64,000 nucleotides of DNA from Gigantopelta aegis. Its lineage: Eukaryota > Mollusca > Gastropoda > Neomphalida > Peltospiridae. The position numbers and the translations under genes are program-made. Location of the stretch: NCBI RefSeq assembly GCF_016097555.1, contig NC_054712.1:45431808-45495807 (forward strand), given 5' to 3'. The notes below the pieces were generated by a model. It had not been told where the DNA came from and made no database searches. It was given only the letters and a program-made list of their open reading frames with translations. This document shows positions 55,739 through 64,000 of this stretch, one piece after another; within the stretch, counting starts at the first letter, position 1, and every line of letters begins with the position of its first letter.

Positions 55739-56794
55739 CTATGCCATATTAACTCTAACATATTTTTGGAAAGCTGTGGACTTCCAACGACCCAACACTT
55801 GAATTGTGTCAGACGAAATTCCTCTCATAGCTAAGGTAGTTGCAGCACCTATTCGAAAGGAATGAGACTTATAGTGTGCCTGAGGTAAACCCAAGAAAGA
55901 AATTACTTTAGTTAATACTGCACTGAACTAATATTGATTGAGGGGTTTTCTATCACAATGGACAAACAAATAACCATTGTTGACAGGTCTGACCAACAAG
56001 AACTCTCGCATGTTTTTAACAGGACAAACCGAACTACCTGGTATTAGCGGAATATGCACTGTTGTACCACGACCACTTTGATCTGTTTTGGAGTATCTTA
56101 AAGTCACAATCAATTCTGAAACATTGCCTATATCTAATGTTATATCGGAGAACAACAAAGGCCTATGTGATGCATGTGGTGTAGTATAGACTAGTTCACT
56201 CACTCTGAACAGACCGAAAAAGGCCAAGCAATAAACAGCCCTGAATAACAACAATTCATATCTAGATGCACAAATATGCCTCAATTCTGAGTGTATTTGA
56301 GCTAAAATATCAAGGGTAATGGGAGATCTAGCGTCAGGCCGGCCATGCAACCTCTTCAAACCTTCCAGAGCTTTTTTAACAATACAAAAGGAAGTCGAGT
56401 CGTCCCACTGATGCACTTTATGCACAAAACTAATGCCAGATATGTAAGATGCGATGGAAGATGGGGCTGACCCCTTAGTAGAATGGTGTCCTATGAATAA
56501 TAGTAAACGCTCAATAGGGACCGGCCATATATCCCCCATATGCATTAAGGATCTAAACTGTGCCAAACTTCTGATAGCATTACTGTAACAAGCATGGGTA
56601 CTGCTCGATAGACTTGCGTCTAGCAGTCTTCCAATTTCACTGAAAATTGACCAGAGCCAGGTTGGGAAATAAGTCTCCCTGGAATCTGCCTGAGGAGCCA
56701 GTTGTCGGAATTTGTCCAGCTGTAAACGTGATAAACTATGTGTTAATATATTTACATTGCCAGGAATATGTACTGCTTTGAAAAGTATGTTCAA
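55739..56794 (-). pseudogene. Tyrosine recombinase of the Ngaro-like element, one in-frame stop
   Basis: The frame starts in the RNase H tail (VHIPGNVNILTHSLSRLQ) and runs into the recombinase. It shows LLFRAVYCLAFFGLFRVSEL with the first catalytic Arg, RYSKTDQSGRGTTVHIPL with the Lys region, then TAG at 55928-55930. The same frame goes on to HSFRIGAATTLAMRGISS with the H-x-x-R box, and LGRWKSTAFQKYVR with the catalytic Tyr, stopping at 55739. All expected residues are present apart from the single stop. Confidence 0.75.
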
Positions 56795-58303
56795 CTAAAC
56801 ATCGAAGTACAAAGATACGCAATAATGTCAAAATGTTGTGCGACTTCGAGGTCATAGAATTTATTATGGCTACAACAGACTGATTATCAGAATGAAAAAG
56901 TATCTTTTTATTTGCCAACCTATTGCCCCAAATAAATATTGCCACTAAAATTGGGAAACATTCCAACACTGTAATGTCATCTGTATAGCCCTGTTGAAAC
57001 CACCATTGAGGCCAACTCGCATAAGTCCAACTACCATTGTAATATGCTCCAAAGCCATTTCCCTGTTTTGCTGAACTATCAGTGAAAAGGTTTTCATGTT
57101 CGCTTGTGACCCAAAATTGGTCACGGAACATCGATATTCCATTAAATGATTTGAAAAATTGTAACCACATAAGCAGGTCAGCACGTATGTCAGCTGTTAA
57201 TCTCAAATGATGAAATGGTTTTGTAAGCCCAATAGTGGCATTAATCATTCGCCTACAAAAAGTTCGACCTGGAGTGATTGCACGACATGCAAAGTTGAGA
57301 ATGCCCAATAAAGACTGCATCGCCTTCAATGTAGTTTTCTGTCCTGATAACATATCTGAAATCCTAGTCACAATTTCGTGAACCTTTTCCATTGGTACCT
57401 TGATTAACATGTTAACAGTATCAATCTCCAAGCCCAGAAAACAAATTACCTCCTGTGGGCCCTCAGTCTTATCCTCAGCAATAGGCACTCCTAACCGACT
57501 ACATAAATTAAAGAACGTGTATAGAGCTTGTTGACAATGGTTCGAATTCTTTGACCCCAAAAACAAAAAATCATCTAAATAATGTATCATTTCCCCCCCG
57601 TACAGTTTCTTACGTGTGGCCCATTCTAAAAATGTGGAAAATTTCTCAAATGTAGCACAAGAAATAGCACAACCCATTGGTAGACATTTATCAAAGAAAA
57701 ACTGCCCTTCAAGTTTAAAACCTAATAAATCAAACTCACCTGGCCACACTGGCAATAATCTGAATGCAGCCTAAATACAGCCTTTGCTAACAATGACCCT
57801 TGACCTGACCTTTGTATCATAAAAACTGCTTCATCAAATTTTGTATACGATACCGAACATACATGGGGATCAATGAAATCATTAACGGAATGATTTTCTG
57901 GATATGATAAATGATGTATCATTCTAAATTGACCTGGGGTTTTCTTAGGAACCAAACCTAAAGGAGATATACGTAATGTAGCAATAGGTCTTGGTTTAAA
58001 GGGGCCAGCCACTCTACCTATCTCAATCTCTGTTTTAACCTTTTTTCTAGCTAATGCAATATTGCCATTCAATGATTTTAAATTTGGAGCATCTACGGGG
58101 ATTCGGGGGCCTGTGTATTGCAAATGAAAACCATACATGAAACCGTCTAGTAATTCATTCGCAATAGCCTCATCAGGATATCCTTTCAACTCAGCATCAA
58201 GCACTGTGGTGTTTACTGAGGTAAATCCCAAACTAAATTTTTCTTTTTCCCCAAGCACTTTGGGCATCGCTGGTTTTATCACCCTGGTTACGAAAGGAAT
58301 CAC
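56736..58303 (-). pseudogene. RT/RNase H of the Ngaro-like element
   Basis: 58303-57722 carries FRMIHHLSYPENHSVNDFI and ends at GSLLAKAVFRLHSDYCQ. 57755-56736 carries LLGFKLEGQFFFDKCLPMG, HYLDDFLFLG (YxDD-type motif C) and CFLGLEIDTV, then RNase H residues ENLFTDSSAKQGNGFGAY, VLECFP and FHSDNQSVVA. The frameshift between the two parts falls in motif A, where DIR-type elements have an ADIKSAF-like string, so the catalytic Asp is lost. Confidence 0.75.
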
Positions 58304-59296
58304 CTTGCCCCTTCAAACAGTTTAGTTTGGAGTGATTGCCACGGCAAACTGAGCATATGTGTTGATACCTACACATTTTAAATTTACAAGCACTCTTATT
58401 AAAACCATAACATACTCCCTTTGCCTCTTGTGCTCTGCCGGTACCACTACTACCCGAGGGGTTAGCTGCACCAGCTCTAGGTACAGACAGCAATCGCAGC
58501 CAAAGACCGGGGTTTAGTTTTGACCAAGATTGCTGGGCAATGGCTTGGCGCAATCTAAACTGTTAATCATATTCCCTCCATCCATATCCCGGACTTCTGG
58601 CTGACGCATCTCTGATGACGGACATATATTGGGTCAATTCAGTCGCCTTGGCAGGAAATTTTTGTATATAGATGTGCATAAAAATTATGAATGCATCAGT
58701 CCATTTGTCAACAGTGGATATTTTGTCCTTGAAAACACGTGGTCGTGTTTCAAGGACCCCATTTTCATTGAGAACTAAGGACCCTCCCCCATAAAAATCT
58801 TGCAATTCAATGGTTCCTTTCAACAAAAGCCCCAAATCTTCTGTTTTAATTGACCCGGCACATGGGCCGCTATGTCATCTTCGGCTAAAAACAAGATCTC
58901 GGGGTTGCCCACCGATTCTGCGCCTAACTGCATGAAGCCCACTGGACCACCCCCCGGTATAGCATTTGGGTCCGTCCCCGCATCCCGGTTAACCGGCGTA
59001 AGATTATCGGAATTGTTGACAGAAACACTATCAGGAAGCGCCAAAGCGTAATTCCAAATGTTACCTGTTGCTTCCCTATTCACATCTGTTGGTCCGTTCA
59101 CCTGAGGAACAGACACCGTCTGTGACTGTGTATCTTTACTCGCTGCACTAACGGCCATGCCACTCGCACGCGCACTTCTCGAACGCGAACTTCGAGTCGA
59201 AGTCGCTGTCCTCCTTCCCAATCCTCGCTTCGGAACCTGAGGGCGAGACGCCGTCCCTCTCAACCTCTTGGTTGGCGACATTGTAATTGAAATCAA
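58233..59296 (-). pseudogene. Gag-like ORF(s) of the Ngaro-like element
   Basis: 59296-58820 is basic at the start (KRLRGTASRPQVPKRG, TSTRSSRSRSAR) and ends LKQKIW before a frameshift. 58835-58563 continues (LLLKGTIELQDFYGGG, WTDAFIIFMHIYIQKFP) to an in-frame TAA (58563-58565). 58553-58233 in the same frame holds CYGFNKSACKFKMCRYQHIC and CRGNHSKLNC, a zinc-knuckle-like cluster. The 3' end overlaps the start of the RT ORF, as is usual for gag/pol. Confidence 0.65.
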
Positions 59297-59297
59297 T

Positions 59298-59460
59298 TTA
59301 AATTTGTTTCCAGTTTTGAGAGTGGCCGTTTGCGCCCAAATTTGTATCAGGAGGAATAACTCTAATTTAGTAACCCTATTAAGCCAGTGAAGGTCTCACA
59401 CCACAGTTGGAAAATACTACAATAAATCTGTTTAATATTAATGTATTAAACCTTCTTATT
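59298..59460. repeat. Ngaro-like element, direct repeat A, outer copy (A1)
   Basis: TTAAATTTGTTTCCAG to ATTAAACCTTCTTATT. It marks the 5' end of the element (minus strand). Confidence 0.85.
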
Positions 59461-59496
59461 GGTGTACGGGCTCCCATTTTAGTAAGGGATGTTGAA

Positions 59497-59760
59497 GCCC
59501 AAAATGTCCCAACTGCCCAAGCGGACACCGGCCGAAAATGTCTCAACTGCCCACCGGACACCGTCCGAAGATGTTCCAACTGCCCAAGCGGACACCCGCC
59601 GAAGATGTCCCAACTGCGACATTTTGAGCCGGTGTTCGGCCCTGGTGTTCGACCCAAGATGTCCCAGTTGTGACATCTTGGGCCGAGCACCGACCTAAGA
59701 TGTCCCAATTTTAAGAAATTATGTACCAGGTAGGCCCAAAATGTCCCAAATGCCGACTAG
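59497..59760. repeat. GC-rich ~35-bp minisatellite with inverted units
   Basis: Units contain AAGATGTCCCAACTGCCCAA and GCGGACACC. Four direct units are followed by CGACATTTTGAGCCGGTGTT, an inverted unit, and then mixed units to 59755. Its base composition is much richer in GC than the surroundings. ORFs in several frames are artefacts. Confidence 0.75.
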
Positions 59761-59806
59761 TGTGTTGAAGCAGAAAAAAATATATTAATAACAGTACATA
59801 TATATC

Positions 59807-59837
<31 letters not shown>

Positions 59838-59848
59838 GTTAAAGGTAA

Positions 59849-59990
59849 ACTTTGTTTTGTTTAACGACACCACTAGAGGGCATTGATTTATTAATCATCG
59901 GCTATTTGATGTCAAACATTTGGTCATTTTTACATGCACCATCCCACAGACAGAATAGTACATACCATGGCCTTTGATATAGCGGTCGTG

Positions 59991-59992
<2 letters not shown>
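59849..59992 (-). repeat. Type A SINE, cut by a (GT)n tract
   Basis: TTTAACGACACCACTAGAGG, ACCATGGCCTTTGATATAGC, then the copy ends at the GT run. Confidence 0.8.

Positions 59993-60041
<49 letters not shown>
59993..60041. repeat. (GT)n microsatellite
   Basis: A pure GT run. Confidence 0.95.
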
Positions 60042-60042
<1 letters not shown>

Positions 60043-60818
60043 ACCTGAATTCAGAAGTTAAGAGGGCGCTCAGGCAATACACAAAACGTAAATGTAGTTT
60101 GTTCTGTCTGATCCCATTCCCTTTTGAAAGCTGAATCTGTATGACGGTTCCAATCTGTATTTCTTGTTCCTTTTTCTAATTTGTTATAATTTGCTTTTTG
60201 TTTTTGTTATTGGAAGGTTGGAAGGGAAATATGTTGGTTTGCAGTTAATTTGTTTTCTTTGCAACCAGACATTAGAAACAGTGTTTCTAGGAATACAAAA
60301 CAATATTTTATTTCGTCGAAATATTTATTCTTTGAATACAAAAGCCATGATAATTATAACGCACGTATAACCACGACACAACAGAACACACAATATAGCA
60401 TAACACAATACAATTCAATATAATAAAAATAAATAATGTATGTATTGTAATGTTTGTGTCTTCGCATTGGTAAATGTCAAGGGTAAATGTTGCCAGGGAA
60501 AACAAAAACATACAGAAATGTAACAGGATGATAACATTATTGCAATTAAAACGTCTAGCCACCTGTTAAATTATACAATGCAAATACATTATATTCAATT
60601 TGACAGAGTTCTCCTACACACACGAACACGCACACACACCTGTATTTTATTCATAATATATATATATATACACACATATATCCTATCTGCAAAAATCACG
60701 GTAGATGTTGGGGTGGGGTTTTTTTTTTTGGTAGTCAAATTTTTTAGGGTCGCAGCGTAAAATTAGGGTCGGTCGGGAAACCGGAAACACACAATTTGTT
60801 TTGTTAAGCCTTATAGGC
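60042..60818. other. Gene-free stretch
   Basis: AT-rich with a short (AT)n at 60655. No coding, RNA or repeat feature with clear ends. Confidence 0.35.
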
Positions 60819-61203
60819 CGGCCTCGGTGGCGTAGTGGTTAGGCCATCGGTCTACAGGCTGGTAGGTACTGGGTTCGGATCCCAGTCGAGGCATGGGATT
60901 TTTAATCCAGATACAGACTCCAAACCCTGAGTGAGTGTTCCGCAAGGCTCAATGGGTAGGTGTAAACCACTTGCACCAACCAGTGATCCATAACTGGTTC
61001 AACAAAGGCCATGGTTTGTGCTATCCTGCCTGTGGGAAGCGCAAATAAAAGATCCCTTGCTGCTAATCGGAAAGAGTAGCCCATGTAGTGGCGACAGCGG
61101 GTTTCCTCTCAAAATCTGTGTGGTCCTTAACCATATGTCTGACGCCATATAACCGTAAATAAAATGTGTTGAATGCGTCGTTAAATAAAACATTTCCTTC
61201 TTT
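60819..61203 (+). repeat. Type B SINE, full length
   Basis: Head GGCCGGCCTCGGTGGCGTAG, GGTTCGGATCCCAGTCGAGG. Body AAAGGCCATGGTTTGTGCTA, AAAAGATCCCTTGCTGCTAA. Tail TGTCTGACGCCATATAACCG, GTTGAATGCGTCGTTAAATA. The cleanest copy of this type in the window. Confidence 0.9.
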
Positions 61204-62345
61204 CTAATAATTATAATTATAGCGACGGTATATAACTTTGGAGTGTAGTGACCACAGTATGGGTTTGCGTATGTTAAGTTTTTGTTTGAAAATGCGAATA
61301 TAATGGGCTTCCTTTTCCTGTCGAAAATGTTTGTCATCCATCATAACTTTATAAAATGGGAATATAGTAAATTTGCCGTTCCCACAGCTTTTGATGTGAT
61401 GACTTATCCACAAAATACTGGTTAAAGAGTCCCTAATATGCTGTTTATGCAAGGCGACCCAGTATTACCTTCAACTAATATGTCACATGTGCCGCATCTT
61501 TTATCTCCACATTTACTAACAGACTTGCACGAGTTAGATGTAAATATAGAAGGACATAGTATTTGTTTAAGATTCTTAGGCTGTTGAGTGCTGTTAATAA
61601 TATTTCTTTTACATAAGCAAGCTTTTATTTGAGAACTTTTCAGTAATATAGGTAGATGGTTCTGGACAATAGGCATTATTTTAGTATTGTTCTGATTATA
61701 TGTAGTGACCAGAGTAATACTCTCATTCTGATTGCAAGACTTATTTGAAGTTTTTCTCAACTCTTCTATTGGAATGCATTTAACTTTTTCAACACAGTTG
61801 GTAATTAGACCCATAGGATATCCCTGTTTTCGTAAAAACATCTGTAAATCTAAAAGTCTGTTCTCCCTCCTATCCCTGTCTGTAACTATAGTACAAATAC
61901 GCCTTGCCATGCTATAGGGTATGTTTTGTTTGGTATGTCTAGGATGACAAGAATGAAACTGGAGATACTGATTTGTATCAGTTGGTTATTATACACATTC
62001 GTAATTAAATTAACGCCTTCTTTTATGATTTCAATATCCAGGAATGGTATTCTATTACGATTCGTCTCCATAGTAAATTGTATGGATGGGTGCAAATTAT
62101 TTAGAATACTGTGAAATTGCTTAATTGAGTCATCATCCTTTATCCATATCAAGAAACAATCGTCTAGATACCTTTTCCAGTTTAATTTAACATAATCTAC
62201 TGATATATTATCCCTCTTCATTGATGTTACTGAATAATGTCTCTTCCAAATAAGCAATCACGAGAGTTGCATAGGTAGGACTAACCTTTGATCCCATTGC
62301 ACACCCTTTAATTTGGTGGAAGTGTTTCTCATTATTTGGAAGAGA
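61204..62345 (-). pseudogene. Penelope-like retroelement: RT end and GIY-YIG region, deleted
   Basis: On the minus strand, 62330-62245 reads HFHQIKGCAMGSKVSPTYAT (RT motif with GxxMG). 62190-62060 reads WKRYLDDCFLIW (motif with two Asp) and RIPFLDIEI. 61910-61450 has the basic thumb/linker (RENRLLDLQMFLRKQGYP) and a Cys cluster KCGDKRCGTCDILVEG that normally precedes GIY-YIG. The GIY-YIG core itself is missing. 61452-61260 holds the C-terminal end (ISHHIKSCGNGKFTIFPFYK). Frameshifts and the deletion mark it as dead. Confidence 0.7.
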
Positions 62346-62506
62346 CATTATTCAGTAATATCAATGAACAGTGGGATAATATATCAGCAGATTGTTTCTT
62401 GACCTAATAGAAGGACAATTTTCTGTGAATTTTATACTTGAAGCTCTCCACTTTGTATTGGACAACAACACCTTTGACTTTAATGAGAAACACTTCCGTC
62501 AAATTG
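62336..62506 (+). pseudogene. Penelope-like RT fragment in opposite orientation
   Basis: Plus strand gives LEETLFSNIN near 62340 and, after unrelated bases, FILEALHFVLDNN then TFDFNEKHFRQI (62432-62503). The last string is the RT stretch that directly precedes the QIKGCAMGS motif of the minus copy. The two pieces are out of natural order, so it is scrambled. Confidence 0.6.
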
Positions 62507-62717
62507 TCACAGAGAGGAAACCCGTTGCATTTTCCCATTAGTAGCAAGGGATCTTTTATATGCACCATTCCACAGACTGGATAGCACATTCCAGGACCTT
62601 TTGTATACCAGTCATGGTACACTGGCTAGAACGAGAAATAGCCCACCGACGGGGATCGATCCTAGACCTGGCGTGCTGGATCAGGCGTACGCTTTACCAC
62701 TGGACTACGTCCCGCCC
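62507..62717 (-). repeat. Type A SINE without tail
   Basis: GAGAGGAAACCCGTTGCATT to the head end ACCACTGGACTACGTCCCGC. Confidence 0.85.
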
Positions 62718-62893
62718 CAAGTGAGTGATTGAGAATGAGAGATTAATCAAATAGCATGTCTCCTTCATCTAAGATGACTACGATGTAGACACGGTTTTTC
62801 TGGGAACACTTGCTTGTACAATTAACCTTGTTCAGGGTACCATTAAACTATATACTGTCCAGTTAGCTGGACAATGGGGGAAAAAATCACAGA

Positions 62894-64000
62894 ATGATCA
62901 ATCGTAGACTTGTCTGGTATCTGGAGTCCCACAAATTGCTTACTAACGTGCAATGTGGGTTCAGGCCTAGACGTAGCATGGTCGATCATCTTGTTAGATT
63001 TGAAACGTTTTGTAGGGATGCTTTTATCCATAACCAGCATTTGGTATCGGTCTTTTTTTACCTCGAGAAAGCTTATGATACCACGTGGAAGTATGGGATT
63101 TTGAAAGACCTCCAAGGCATGGGCCTAAGAGGCCGTATGCTTGACTTTATCTCCAATTCCTTACAGAATAGGTCTTTCAAGGTACGAGTGGGATCTACGT
63201 TATCCGAATCCCACTCCCAAGAGATGGGTGTGCCACAAGGTAGCATCCTGTCAGTAACTTTATTTTCCGTGAAAATTAACAGCATCACCCAGTGTTTAAA
63301 ACCTGGCGTTGATAGCTCGTTATATGTCGACGATTTTCAGGTTTGCTACAGGTCGTCCAGTATGAGTATCATTGAACGTCAGTTGCAGCTTTGTTTGAAT
63401 AAACTTCAACAATGGGCAACTGACAATGGATTTCGATTCTCAAAGTCAAAAACCGTCTGTATGCATATCTTCCAGAAAAGAGGTCACCATTTAGACCCTC
63501 GGCTGTTTCTAGACAAAACTCCGGTTCCAGTTGTGGAGGAGACCAAATTTCTGGGGGTTATTTTTGACAGGAGGCTATCTTTTGTACCTCATTTACAGTA
63601 TGTGAAAAAGAAGGGCATAAAGGCTCTCATTATCTTAAAGGTTATTCGCAAGACTGAATGGGGAGCAGATCGAAAGGTTATGCTCCGACTTTATAGATCT
63701 TTAGTTCAGTCTAAACTTGATTATGGGTGCATTGTGTATGGGTCAGCACGTAAGTCTTACTTCCAAATGCTAGATCCTATACACAAGCAGGGACTTCGGC
63801 TTTGTCTTGGTGCTTTCAAAACATCTCCTGTGGAGAGCTTGTACGTCGATGCATACGAACCTAGTTTGGGTGCTAGACGTGCAAAGCTTTCTCTGCAGTA
63901 TGCTACAAAGATTAACTCAATGCCAAAACATCCTGCACACAATGCGGTGTTTGATAACAAATATATGAAGTTATTTGATGCGAAACCGAATGCGATTCAA
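62894..64000 (+). pseudogene. Jockey-type LINE reverse transcriptase, running off the window
   Basis: One frame stays open for 369 codons from ATG 62894 to the window end. It shows CGFRPRRSMVDHLVRFE, the motif A region FFYLEKAYDTTWKYG (~54-68), QEMGVPQGSILSVTLFSVKI (motif B), SLYVDDFQV (motif C), and the downstream TKFLGVIFDRRLSF and LDYGCIVYGSARKS. This matches RTs of Jockey-group mobile elements. In motif A the usual catalytic Asp of F-D-L-E-K-A is Tyr (TAC, 63059-63061), so the enzyme should be inactive. Upstream the same frame has a TAG near 62864, showing 5' decay or truncation. The 3' end lies outside the window. Confidence 0.8.

Larger units (their letters stand above)
53157..59460 (-). 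mobile_element. Ngaro/DIRS-type tyrosine-recombinase retrotransposon
   Basis: Read on the minus strand: A1 (59460-59298), gag-like ORFs, RT/RNase H, tyrosine recombinase, SGNH hydrolase, B1 (55020-54448), A2 (54452-54290), a ~560-bp spacer, B2 (53729-53157). Split direct repeats of the A1-ORFs-B1-A2-B2 kind are the hallmark of Ngaro elements, which integrate without target duplication by a tyrosine recombinase. The two A copies look identical and the B copies nearly so, suggesting a recent insertion, yet the ORFs carry stops and frameshifts. Length is about 6.3 kb. Confidence 0.8.

Noticed and set aside
59379..59708. ORFs of 65-109 codons on both strands
   Set aside because: They arise from the GC-rich minisatellite at 59497-59760.

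Overview
The window is animal nuclear DNA: intron-rich, AT-rich and dense in repeats. The repeat set points to a lophotrochozoan, most likely a marine mollusc (inference). It comprises tRNA-derived SINEs with two interchangeable heads, short TIR elements, a Jockey-type LINE, a Penelope-like element, a Ty3/Gypsy element, an Ngaro/DIRS-type tyrosine-recombinase element and a Polinton/Maverick derivative. No prokaryotic gene organisation, rRNA, CRISPR array or convincing standalone tRNA gene was seen.

The only host-type genes recognised form a small family of secreted PAN/Apple plus C-type lectin (CTLD) genes split over several exons. Gene 1 (+): PAN exon 8751-9007, CTLD-N exon 19591-19776, CTLD-C exon 22320-22537. 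Gene 2 (+): signal-peptide exon 27484-27554, PAN 29942-30198, CTLD-N 32373-32564, CTLD-C 40570-40799. Gene 3 (-): PAN 52524-52771 with an in-frame stop, CTLD-N 51110-51295, no last exon found. Exon lengths and intron phases agree between copies, and flanking pieces are also duplicated, so the locus is a tandem plus inverted duplication. The introns carry gene-specific minisatellites, one of which has amplified the splice donor itself.

Region 11733-17372 is the standout: a 5.64-kb Polinton-like element with about 1.35-1.4-kb terminal inverted repeats, 5'-AG termini and a 6-bp target duplication CTTAGA. It is inserted into an older MITE. It carries a long packaging-ATPase ORF with zinc-finger segments and one small unknown ORF. 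No polymerase, integrase, protease or capsid gene is visible, so it looks like a non-autonomous mini-Polinton.

Region by region: 1-8.7 kb holds repeats, a LINE relic and a relic of a repeat-associated Cys-rich-tailed protein. 8.7-22.5 kb is gene 1, with the mini-Polinton in its first visible intron. 22.7-27.2 kb holds SINEs and MITEs. 27.4-40.8 kb is gene 2, whose last intron contains a 1.6-kb minisatellite and a 3.3-kb inverted pair of the Cys-rich-tail relics. 41-45.7 kb holds TIR repeats and duplicated flank. 45.7-50.8 kb is a decayed Gypsy element. 51.1-52.8 kb is gene 3. 53.2-59.5 kb is an Ngaro-like element with split direct repeats. 60.8-64 kb holds a SINE, head-to-head Penelope fragments and a Jockey RT running off the window.

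All alignments were made by eye; percent identities were not computed.
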